DNA from: JANRIC01 sp033765345
GTDB taxonomy: Bacteria; Bacteroidota; Bacteroidia; Cytophagales; Microscillaceae
Length of the DNA stretch: 13,474 bases
Assembly (NCBI GenBank): GCA_033765345.1
Contig: JANRIC010000206.1
Span: forward strand, 1-13,474
Direction of reading: 5' to 3'
Shown: positions 7,103-13,346 of the stretch, piece after piece
Numbering within the stretch: the first letter of the stretch is position 1
Layout of the letters: every line of letters starts with the position of its first letter
Notes under the pieces: model-generated
What the model saw: the letters and a program-made list of their open reading frames with translations, nothing else
Told to the model about the DNA's origin: nothing
Databases searched by the model: none
Position numbers and translations under genes: made by a program

Positions 7103-8230
7103 TTACCCTTTTTTCAGATACACGCTTCCTCCGGTGGTTTTCAGGCGAATGGTGTTTTTGCCATCACCTACCTGACCGGAGCCATAGAGGTGAATCATGT
7201 TTCCTTTATCTTCCTTGCGGGTGCTGATCTCAAAGTCGCTTTTGATTTCGGGTTCTTTCCCCCAATTGTTTCGGGTATTGTAATTGGTCTCGATTTCAAT
7301 ATTCATGCCCAAGCCTTCGGGAACAGTCAACGTGAGTGTTCCACCGCTGGAGAGTAGTTCTACATCTCTTTTGCCGGTGCTGGGGTCGCCAACCATGCGG
7401 GCAGTTACATTGCCACCGCTGGTATGAGCAGTGATCCAGCCGTCTACTTCTATGATGGTGATGTTTCCGCCGCTGGTTTTGGCTACGGCGAATGTATTGG
7501 CGGAATTGATTTGAATATTACCACCCGAAGTAGCTACGCTAATGCCTTGCGGAGCTTTGTCTACGGTGATATTTCCGCCGCTGGTTTTTACCTCTCCGTT
7601 GATTTCAGTGTTTTTACAGACAATATTTCCGCCACTGGTTCTGACATCACCTTCCAATTTGCTGGATTCCAGCACGATATTGCCACCACTGGTCAGAAGA
7701 CTGAATTTACCGCTTAGTGTGTTCACAGCGATATTGCCACCACTGGTTGAAACCGATCCTTCACCGGAGGAACTATGGATGGCAATATTTCCTCCACTGG
7801 TTTTGAGTGAATGAGCACCTTCGGTTTGATTGACCACAAGGTTGCCTCCGGAGGTTCTGCCGTTGAGATTTCCCTTGATATTTTGAAGCTCAATATTGCC
7901 CCCAGAAGTACTTAGATCGAGGTTAAAATTTTCGGGTACGGTCACCTGAAAATCAATTTTGGTGTTTTCGCGCCAGTTTTTGGGTCCGGTAGCTAGCAAA
8001 GTAATACCCTGGGCGGATTCCTGGAAATCAAATTTAAATTCATCACCTCCATTGTGCGTAATAGCGACACGGATTTTGCCCTGCCCTTCGCCTTTGACAG
8101 AAATGGAGCCTCCAATAGTACTTTGTAATTTAAAAAGCTGACCAGTATTTACCGAAAATTCTCTTTGTATTTCTTGAGAATAAGCGTATGAATGGATGAG
8201 TAATAAAAGCAGCAAATAAAATTTTTTCAT
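7103..8230 (-). CDS. Secreted DUF4097-like beta-repeat protein (TSGGN repeats)
   Basis: The protein has 375 residues. Residues 1-18 form a signal peptide (MKKFYLLLLLLIHSYAYS before QEIQ), so it is periplasmic or outer-surface. From residue 108 to 287 there are ten repeats beginning TSGGN (starts at 108, 126, 144, 162, 180, 198, 216, 234, 252 and 270), each exactly 18 residues. A variant SSGGT follows at 294 and TTGGS at 365. The pattern fits the DUF4097/DUF4098-type beta-strand repeat proteins common in Bacteroidota and predicts a right-handed beta-solenoid with Asn and Gly at the turns. Cellular role is unknown; relatives are often found near anti-sigma or membrane-stress genes, but none is seen here. 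It starts 67 bp after trmD on the same strand and ends before a strong terminator, so it may be the last gene of the trmD transcript. Confidence 0.85.
   Translation of the reverse strand: MKKFYLLLLLLIHSYAYSQEIQREFSVNTGQLFKLQSTIGGSISVKGEGQGKIRVAITHNGGDEFKFDFQESAQGITLLATGPKNWRENTKIDFQVTVPENFNLDLSTSGGNIELQNIKGNLNGRTSGGNLVVNQTEGAHSLKTSGGNIAIHSSSGEGSVSTSGGNIAVNTLSGKFSLLTSGGNIVLESSKLEGDVRTSGGNIVCKNTEINGEVKTSGGNITVDKAPQGISVATSGGNIQINSANTFAVAKTSGGNITIIEVDGWITAHTSGGNVTARMVGDPSTGKRDVELLSSGGTLTLTVPEGLGMNIEIETNYNTRNNWGKEPEIKSDFEISTRKEDKGNMIHLYGSGQVGDGKNTIRLKTTGGSVYLKKG
7370..7909 (-). repeat. Coding tandem repeat, 10 units of 54 bp
   Basis: These bases encode residues 108-287 of the DUF4097-like protein. 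Period is exactly 54 bp (18 codons) over ten units with no indel. Only the TSGGN pentapeptide is strictly kept; the rest of each unit has diverged, so the array is old at DNA level and held in register by structure. Confidence 0.85.
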
Positions 8231-8297
8231 GGTTTTTTATAGTTTAATTTCTATAAGGAGTCCTTTTGGCAGCAAAACGTTGCACGGAGAAGAAAAT

Positions 8298-8990
8298 TTA
8301 TTTAGTCTTGAAAGCTTTTTCATAAATATCAGGTCTTCTTTCAAGCGTTCTTTGTAGAGACTGCGCTTCGCGCCATTGCTCGATTTCCTTGTGATTGCCT
8401 GAGAGAAGCACTTCGGGTACTTTTAATCCCTGATAATCAGCTGGGCGCGAATACACGGGTGGTGCAAGCAGGTTATCTTGAAAAGAATCCGTCAGGGCAG
8501 AAGTTTCGTCGGAGAGCACTCCAGGAATCAGCCTGATGACAGAATCAGCCAGTACTGCGGCGGCCAGTTCGCCTCCGGAGAGTACATAATCACCGATACT
8601 GATTTCGCGGGTGATAAAGAGATCACGCACACGCTGATCTACTCCTTTATAATGGCCGCAAAGAATAAGCAGGTTTTCTTGGAGAGAAAGCTGATTGGAG
8701 ATGCCTTGCTGGAGAGTTTCGCCATCAGGAGTCATGTAAATGATGTCGTCATAGTTTCGGGCAGATTTGAGCTGCTCGATACAGCGAGCGATTGGTTCAA
8801 TCATCAATACCATGCCTGCGCCTCCACCAAAAGCATAATCGTCAATTTGTCCGTATTCATTGATGGCATAATTGCGTAGGTCGTGCAAGTAGATTTGAAC
8901 CAAATTTTTTTCTTGGGCTCTTTTGATGATGGAGTGGCTAAAAGGGCTCTCGAGCAATTGGGGCAGACAGGTGATGATGTCGATGCGCAT
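8298..8990 (-). CDS. trmD: tRNA (guanine(37)-N1)-methyltransferase TrmD
   Basis: TrmD transfers methyl from S-adenosylmethionine to N1 of G37 in tRNAs, preventing +1 frameshifting. The 230-residue length is normal. Landmarks are DDYAFGGGAGMV (50-61), LCGHYKGVDQR (110-120), EISIGDYVLSGGELAA (129-144) of the SPOUT trefoil knot, DSVIRLIPGVL (149-159) with the probable catalytic Asp149, and LLAPPVYSRPADYQGLKVPE (174-193). The N-terminus MRIDIITCLP is the standard start, so ATG at 8990 is secure. It lies 100 bp downstream of rimM in the conserved rpsP-rimM-trmD order. The usual next gene, rplS, is absent; a DUF4097-like gene follows instead. Confidence 0.97.
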   Translation of the reverse strand: MRIDIITCLPQLLESPFSHSIIKRAQEKNLVQIYLHDLRNYAINEYGQIDDYAFGGGAGMVLMIEPIARCIEQLKSARNYDDIIYMTPDGETLQQGISNQLSLQENLLILCGHYKGVDQRVRDLFITREISIGDYVLSGGELAAAVLADSVIRLIPGVLSDETSALTDSFQDNLLAPPVYSRPADYQGLKVPEVLLSGNHKEIEQWREAQSLQRTLERRPDIYEKAFKTK

Positions 8991-9090
8991 AAGGATTTGG
9001 GTAATCAGTGAATGAAATATCGAGTGAATAATTTTATTTGGAGTTAATCAAGCGAACCAAAAAAATCACATAAATCATAGTCAAGGCTAT

Positions 9091-9618
9091 TTACTCTTCC
9101 AGATAAATGTCGAGCAGACCTTCGGGTAGATTGACTTCCAGGATTTTCTCCTCTCGGTTTATTTTCAGGACAAACTCATCGACCAGAGGAATGAGAATTT
9201 CCCTACCCTGATAAAGCATGGCGATCAGGTCTTGATTGCCAGTTTCATAGATATTGGTGATGATGCCCAATTTACCCAGTGTTTGATCGATGATTTGAAA
9301 GTTAATGACTTCGTGGTAGTAGAATTGCCCATCTTCTAGGGGAGGAAGATTATCCAAGGGCAAAAACAATTTACAGCCTACTAGGGTGTGGGCATCTTCT
9401 AGGGAATCAATATCCTCAAAACGAACGACTACCTTTTTATCCTGAAAATCAATATATTCAATAAAATAGGGTACTAAATTTTGTTTGATTTCTACAAAAA
9501 CAGATTCAAGTTCTTGATAATCCTCAGGATCGTCTACATCCAATTGGATAAACAGTTCACCGTCTAATCCTTTCGTTTTGCTGATGAAGCCAAGTTCGTA
9601 GCAGTCTTCTTTTTTCAT
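9091..9618 (-). CDS. rimM: Ribosome maturation factor RimM
   Basis: RimM binds ribosomal protein uS19 and assists maturation of the 30S head. The 175-residue length is normal. The N-terminal domain shows YELGFISKTKGLDGELFIQL (7-26), matching the family's G-x-i-x-k-x-x-G-l-x-G pattern. The C-terminal PRC-barrel domain (about 98-175) shows FYYHEVINFQI, then LIPLVDEFVLKINREEKIL and EVNLPEGLLDIYL at the end. It sits between rpsP and trmD. A 288-bp gap with a hairpin and a 105-bp repeat separates it from rpsP, so it may have its own promoter. Confidence 0.95.
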   Translation of the reverse strand: MKKEDCYELGFISKTKGLDGELFIQLDVDDPEDYQELESVFVEIKQNLVPYFIEYIDFQDKKVVVRFEDIDSLEDAHTLVGCKLFLPLDNLPPLEDGQFYYHEVINFQIIDQTLGKLGIITNIYETGNQDLIAMLYQGREILIPLVDEFVLKINREEKILEVNLPEGLLDIYLEE

Positions 9619-9682
9619 AGATAGTCTAAACTGTGATTTATATGATTCTTGTGGTTTATTTGCTTATGAGAGCAAGAACACA

Positions 9683-9712
9683 CAAGATTAGGTAGAGGTA
9701 CCATGTTTCAAG
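9683..9712 (-). promoter_or_regulatory. Candidate promoter for rimM-trmD
   Basis: On the minus strand TAATCTTG (9683-9690) differs from TAnnTTTG at one base. A TTG (9709-9711) lies 18 bp upstream of it, near the expected -33 position. The implied leader before the rimM ATG is about 60 bases. Evidence is weak but the gap from rpsP makes a separate promoter likely. Confidence 0.3.
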
Positions 9713-9723
9713 GGTTTTAAACT

Positions 9724-9753
9724 AAAAATGGCATTTTTAAAAACGCCATTTTT
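9724..9753 (-). terminator. Hairpin terminator or attenuator between rpsP and rimM
   Basis: The arms AAAAATGGC (9724-9732) and GCCATTTTT (9745-9753) pair perfectly around a 12-base AT-rich loop. On the minus strand the stem is followed by a short T-rich stretch, so it could end or weaken rpsP transcription before rimM. Confidence 0.5.
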
Positions 9754-9801
9754 AAGTTTTTGAAAATTAATCTTTATGGACGACACAAGATCGTTGGTAG
9801 A

Positions 9802-9906
9802 TTATACCCAGATTGAAGTGATTTGCCTGATTTTCTTGATTGATTAGCTTGATTATTAATGATTTAAAAGCTAAAATCTCGGAAAACCACTTCGGTTTGA
9901 GTATAA
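9802..9906 (-). repeat. 105-bp inverted repeat, left copy (MITE-like), adjoining the rpsP stop
   Basis: This copy is the exact reverse complement of 10784-10888 over all 105 bases. Its ends are themselves inverted: TTATACTCAAACCGAAGTG and TTATACCCAGATTGAAGTG match at 15 of 19 positions, as in a non-autonomous transposable element. It begins at the base immediately after the rpsP stop codon, so it forms the 3' untranslated end of the rpsP mRNA and could fold into a long stem. Confidence 0.9.
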
Positions 9907-10503
9907 TTACTCAGCAGTTTCTTGATTTTCTTGGGTGGCATTTTCTTTTGCCTCTTTGATTTTCTCGGCGGCTTCTTTTTGAGCTTGTGCTTTGGCTTCT
10001 ATTTCAGCTTGTTTGGCTCTTTCAGCTTCTTGTCTGGCGGCTTCTTCGGCATCCAGTTTTTGCTTCAATGCATCAGCACGCGCCTCATTAATTTTTCTTT
10101 CGGCTTCCAGTTTGGCTTTGGCTTCTGCTTCTTTTTGAGCGGACAGAGAATCTTTTTTAGAAGAAATTTTGGATTCTTTGTTATTTTTCCACTCTTCAAA
10201 ACGGCGGTCAGCATCTTCTTGGGTGATAGCACCTTTATTTACACCGATTTGCAGGTGTTTTTTGAATAATACACCTTTGTAAGAAAGCATGGCTCTTACG
10301 GTATCGGTGGGTTGCGCTCCGTTCATCAACCATTGCAGGGCGGCATCCTCATCAATGAGAATCGTAGCCGGGTTGGTGTTGGGGTTGTAAGTACCGATTT
10401 TTGCGATAAAGCGACCGTCACGCGGTGCTCTTACGTCTGCGATGACCACGTCGTACATGGCCTGTTTTTTTCTTCCCCTGCGGGATAATCTGATTTTTAC
10501 CAT
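9907..10503 (-). CDS. rpsP: 30S ribosomal protein bS16 with long C-terminal extension
   Basis: bS16 is a primary binder in 30S subunit assembly. The core (about residues 1-90) is clear: MVKIRLSRRGRKKQAMYDVV at the start, ADVRAPRDGRFIAKIGTYNP (22-41), and ALQWLMNGAQPTDTVRAML (55-73). Typical bS16 is 80-90 residues; this one is 198. Residues 110-198 are Ala, Glu, Lys and Gln rich with no Pro or Gly, predicting a long charged helix or coiled coil. Such tails are common in Bacteroidota, so this is not a frameshift. The ATG at 10503 is fixed by the conserved N-terminus. A TACCTTTG promoter box lies 53 bp upstream. The gene and its promoter are enclosed by the 105-bp inverted repeat. Confidence 0.97.
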   Translation of the reverse strand: MVKIRLSRRGRKKQAMYDVVIADVRAPRDGRFIAKIGTYNPNTNPATILIDEDAALQWLMNGAQPTDTVRAMLSYKGVLFKKHLQIGVNKGAITQEDADRRFEEWKNNKESKISSKKDSLSAQKEAEAKAKLEAERKINEARADALKQKLDAEEAARQEAERAKQAEIEAKAQAQKEAAEKIKEAKENATQENQETAE

Positions 10504-10556
10504 AATAGTTATACAAAGTGTGGTAGAACCCGTCTACCTATCTTTTTTTAGAGATG

Positions 10557-10564
10557 CAAAGGTA
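10557..10564 (-). promoter_or_regulatory. Bacteroidota -7 promoter box of rpsP, TACCTTTG
   Basis: On the minus strand this is an exact TAnnTTTG match, 53 bp upstream of the rpsP start, giving a leader of roughly 45 bases. A clear TTTG -33 box is not seen. The rest of the gap 10565-10783 is AT-rich and holds no gene that I can support. Confidence 0.5.
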
Positions 10565-10783
10565 ATTATTTGTAAGGAAATATTAGGAGGAATGGGAGGT
10601 TTTTTTTAGTGAATCTTGGATAAATAAATTGTTTATACTATATTTTTACGGATTTACTTTATCTCCAGTAATTATCCTCAAAGGACAGGGATTTGTGGTA
10701 GTATTAAATATGTAATGTTTTTATAAAAGATGCATGGTTTTGTATCACACAAAACCCTTTTTTTCATACACAGCATTAATTGT

Positions 10784-10888
10784 TTATACTCAAACCGAAG
10801 TGGTTTTCCGAGATTTTAGCTTTTAAATCATTAATAATCAAGCTAATCAATCAAGAAAATCAGGCAAATCACTTCAATCTGGGTATAA
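10784..10888 (+). repeat. 105-bp inverted repeat, right copy (MITE-like)
   Basis: This copy is identical to the reverse complement of 9802-9906. It lies in the 458-bp gap between rpsP and the nuclease locus, 73 bp before the ATG at 10962. Element ends begin and end with TTATAC / GTATAA, so a TA target-site duplication (as in IS630/Tc1-type elements) is possible but cannot be told apart from the terminal repeats. Confidence 0.9.
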
Positions 10889-10961
10889 CATTACCTAATT
10901 TAGTATGAGTTTAAACCAAGGTTACACAAAAATTGTCAGAGAACCGAAAATTATTCAATAA

Positions 10962-11150
10962 ATGGAAAAAATAGAACAACCTGAAATACTTTTTGCAATT
11001 ACAATGGAAGATTTGCAATCTGCAGCAAAGGAGAAAATCGGCAGAGAATTGACTAATGATGAAATTGAGATAGCCAAAAAAGGATTAGCATATGGTTTTA
11101 TGACCGACATTAATACCATTTATAATACTATTTTCAATGAGATGATATAA
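10962..11150 (+). CDS. Small helical protein, 62 aa, paired with the downstream nuclease
   Basis: I do not recognise a named family. The sequence is acidic and predicted helical, with a central EKIGRELTNDEIEIAKKGLA segment that looks like a helix-turn-helix-sized or antitoxin-sized motif. There is no signal peptide. The stop lies two bases before the ATG of the PD-(D/E)xK-type gene, so the two are certainly one transcription unit and probably translationally coupled. Possible roles are a controller or immunity-like partner of the nuclease; this is inference from position and size only. A start at the ATG at 10962 is the only good choice; no promoter box matching TAnnTTTG was found upstream. 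Confidence 0.65.
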   Translation: MEKIEQPEILFAITMEDLQSAAKEKIGRELTNDEIEIAKKGLAYGFMTDINTIYNTIFNEMI

Positions 11151-11152
11151 CG

Positions 11153-12091
11153 ATGAAATTAAAATCAAAAGAACTTAGTCCATCTGATCTATTGGTCCAT
11201 CAATTTCTTGAAAAAGCAAAAGAATTTAATGCAAGTACAGAGCTGATTAAGGTTCTAAAATCACGAACCTATAAAATAGGAGAAGCGAACGTTTTAGTCC
11301 GTGCTTCTTCGGAAGGAAATAAGAGGTACTTTTTCGGAATAAATTATATCACAGTTGAAGAAATTGCTAATCTTGATAATCCTTTTATCACTTTTATTTG
11401 TGGCTCAATAGATCGGTTAGTAATAATTCCTGCAAAGCTTCTTTTTAAATATTTACCTCAAATTAGCCACGATAGAAATGGGGAATATAAAATCAATATT
11501 GACAGAGGGTTGAATATCGTATTGGCAGGTAGGAATAATAGGATTGATTGTAGCGAATATATCAATAATTGGAATTTGTTATTAACACTACTCATTGATG
11601 AAGGTGCAGTGAAAAGTACTGTTGAAGAAAGCCTTCATTCCGTATTACAAGGAAGATTAATTGAAATTGGCAATATTAGAGGATATGAGACATATTGTCC
11701 AGATAAATCAAAAAAATTTAATGATCGGAAACTCGAAGAAATAACAACTTTAAAAACTTGCCCCGAATTGCAATTTTCTGATTATAATTTGCTGAGATAT
11801 ATAGATGTGTTGTGGTTCAGAGCAAAAGGTAAAAATTTTATTCCTGAATATGCTTTTGAAGTTGAACTCTCAACAGGCGTTTGGAGTGGTGTTGGAAGAA
11901 TGGCAACTTTAATTGATTATTCAAATGTTGGTTTATATATCATCTCAAATGATTCAAAAAAATACAGCCAAGTAATGTCTTCATTTAATGATCTTTCAAA
12001 TCGTTACAAGTTTATTGCTTATGATATACTTGGTGATTTATATTCTGCAGAATTAAATCTGAAAGAATTGAGATACGAAGTAGGATTATAA
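11153..12091 (+). CDS. PD-(D/E)xK-type restriction endonuclease-like protein
   Basis: The protein has 312 residues. The N-terminal part (about 38-140) holds RYFFGINYITVEEIANLDNP (58-77) and ICGSIDRLVIIPAKLL, a module I have seen in restriction-enzyme-like proteins, perhaps for DNA recognition. The C-terminal part (about 155-280) carries a nuclease-like core: SLHSVLQGRLIEIGNIRGYE (160-179; E171), YIDVLWF (216-222; D218), and YAFEVELSTGVWSGVGRM (233-250; E236-x-E238). This reads as a PD-(D/E)xK variant ending in ExE rather than ExK. It is cytoplasmic and AT-rich. No methyltransferase is present in the window, so host protection, if needed, must come from elsewhere. Its stop is followed directly by the TdeIII-type fragment. 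Confidence 0.7.
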   Translation: MKLKSKELSPSDLLVHQFLEKAKEFNASTELIKVLKSRTYKIGEANVLVRASSEGNKRYFFGINYITVEEIANLDNPFITFICGSIDRLVIIPAKLLFKYLPQISHDRNGEYKINIDRGLNIVLAGRNNRIDCSEYINNWNLLLTLLIDEGAVKSTVEESLHSVLQGRLIEIGNIRGYETYCPDKSKKFNDRKLEEITTLKTCPELQFSDYNLLRYIDVLWFRAKGKNFIPEYAFEVELSTGVWSGVGRMATLIDYSNVGLYIISNDSKKYSQVMSSFNDLSNRYKFIAYDILGDLYSAELNLKELRYEVGL

Positions 12092-12132
12092 CTAAAATAG
12101 AACGCATACGCCAAGTTTGCCAAAAAGGGGCA

Positions 12133-12528
12133 ATGCAAAAACTCAAAACCGTAAAAGTTGATTTGTATTTGGAAACACAAAATGATGAAATTCATTTATT
12201 TGACCTAAAAACAGCCAAACCGAATATTAGCAACTTCAAAGACTTTAAAAGAACCTTATTAGAGTGGATAGCCATTATTTTAGCCCAAAATCCAAACGCA
12301 CAAGTTCATTCTTATGTATCGATTCCTTATAATCCATATCACCCCGAACCTTATCAGCGTTGGACGGTGAAAGGAATGTTGGATTTGCCCCAAAAATTAA
12401 AAGTTGCTGAAGAATTTTGGAATTATTTAGGCGGTGAAAGTGCTTTTGAAGATTTGTTAGATTGTTTTGAACTAGTGGGTTTAGAACTTCAACAAGAAAT
12501 AGATGCGTATTTTCAAAGATTCAAGTAG
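12133..12528 (+). CDS. C-terminal fragment of a TdeIII-type II restriction endonuclease
   Basis: The fragment has 131 residues from the ATG at 12133. It resembles the C-terminal half of TdeIII-family enzymes (PF09520 type): VKVDLYLE (8-15), HLFDLKTAKPN (21-31), LLEWIAIILAQNPNA (42-56), SIPYNPYHPEPYQRWTVKGM (63-82) and AEEFWNYLGG. Asp10 and the FDLK set (D24, K26) match a D...(D/E)xK active site. The frame is open upstream to 12037, and the residues from 12091 (TKIERIRQVCQKGA) also look native, so the visible start is inside a once longer gene whose N-terminal half is gone. By memory the full family length is about 270. Likely a remnant; activity is doubtful because the recognition half is missing. 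Confidence 0.7.
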   Translation: MQKLKTVKVDLYLETQNDEIHLFDLKTAKPNISNFKDFKRTLLEWIAIILAQNPNAQVHSYVSIPYNPYHPEPYQRWTVKGMLDLPQKLKVAEEFWNYLGGESAFEDLLDCFELVGLELQQEIDAYFQRFK

Positions 12529-12857
12529 CAAAAACAAAAACGCAGCCATCAACACAGCATTATCAAATCTCATTCCCTAACCAAAAAAGCCTCCTGATTT
12601 TATGACCAAAATTGCTCTATAAAAATCACCCATTCACTCAAAACGTGTGAATATTCTTAACAACAATTGCTTGCTCATTCATGAAGATGGCTTATTTATC
12701 CTTAAAAATATCTCATACAATTATTTGGAATATAGTTTAATTTGCAAAAATAGCTTATTTGCTTTGCATAAAAGCTTCATGAGAACCTAAGTCTCAAGGG
12801 AAGTGCATAACCGAACTTTTATCCTTATTATTATATTCTTATAGAAACAAAATAACT
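12529..12857. other. 329-bp gap between the TdeIII-type fragment and the sulfoxide reductase gene
   Basis: The first 50 or so bases can be read as a short peptide tail ending at 12580 (see findings). The rest is AT-rich with no ORF I can support. An imperfect hairpin, AGCTTATTTGC / GCATAAAAGCT (9 of 11 bases pair), lies in the middle. No exact TAnnTTTG box is seen before the gene at 12858. Confidence 0.4.
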
Positions 12858-13346
12858 ATGGCAGAATCCATTTATATCCCACAGACGGAGTCTCGGAAGG
12901 AAATCTATGAAGCCCTTCTACCTCAAATTCAGGCACTTGTAGCGGACGAGTCCGACTTGATTGCCAATCTGGCCAATACTGCTGCGGTGCTCAAAGAAGC
13001 TTTTGGTTTTTTCTGGGTGGGTTTTTATCTTGTCAAAGAAGGGCAATTGGTTTTGGGTCCTTTTCAAGGGCCGCTGGCCTGTACCCGCATTGCTTTTGAT
13101 AAAGGCGTTTGTGGGGCGGCTTATACCCGCCGTGAAAGCATCCTTGTCCCTGATGTAGAAGCTTTTCCGGGGCATATCGCTTGTAGCTCTGCTTCCAAAT
13201 CCGAGATTGTCGTACCTGTCCTCCGGGAGGGTCAAGTGCTGGCCGTGCTGGATGTAGACAGCGACCAACTAGACGACTTTTTGGAGGAGGATGTCCGGGG
13301 TTTGGAAAAAATTTGTGAAATTTTGGCGCAGAGGTGGATAAAATAA
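12858..13346 (+). CDS. msrC: Free methionine-(R)-sulfoxide reductase (GAF-domain fRMsr)
   Basis: The protein has 162 residues, the normal length, and is cytosolic. It reduces free L-methionine-(R)-sulfoxide with thioredoxin as donor, repairing oxidised methionine. The fRMsr GAF-domain signature is complete: WVGFYL (53-58), LVLGPFQGPLACTRI (64-78), KGVCGAAY (82-89), LVPDVEAFPGHIAC (96-109), SKSEIVVPV (113-121) and LDVDS (131-135). The three redox cysteines are present at C75, C85 and C109. The usual HIACDSAS segment reads HIACSSAS, with Ser at residue 110. The stop TAA lies inside the first unit of the 9-bp tandem repeat, so that array forms the 3' end of the mRNA. Base composition returns to that of the housekeeping genes. 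Confidence 0.95.
   Translation: MAESIYIPQTESRKEIYEALLPQIQALVADESDLIANLANTAAVLKEAFGFFWVGFYLVKEGQLVLGPFQGPLACTRIAFDKGVCGAAYTRRESILVPDVEAFPGHIACSSASKSEIVVPVLREGQVLAVLDVDSDQLDDFLEEDVRGLEKICEILAQRWIK

Noticed and set aside
7424..7814. Plus-strand open frames opposite the TSGGN repeats
   Set aside because: They mirror the repeats on the coding strand; the minus-strand protein has a signal peptide and a regular structural repeat.
8478..8879. Plus-strand open frame of 133 codons opposite trmD
   Set aside because: It lies within trmD, whose assignment is certain, and has no recognisable motif.
9907..10240. Frameshift or gene fusion explaining the 198-residue length of bS16
   Set aside because: Long charged C-terminal tails are usual for bS16 in Bacteroidota, and the composition is uniform and helical.
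9922..10269. Plus-strand frame rich in Phe and Gly opposite rpsP
   Set aside because: It is the complement of the Ala/Glu/Lys tail codons of bS16; the hydrophobic look is an artefact of that composition.
12918..13268. Minus-strand frame opposite msrC
   Set aside because: It is a shadow of a fully conserved reductase gene.
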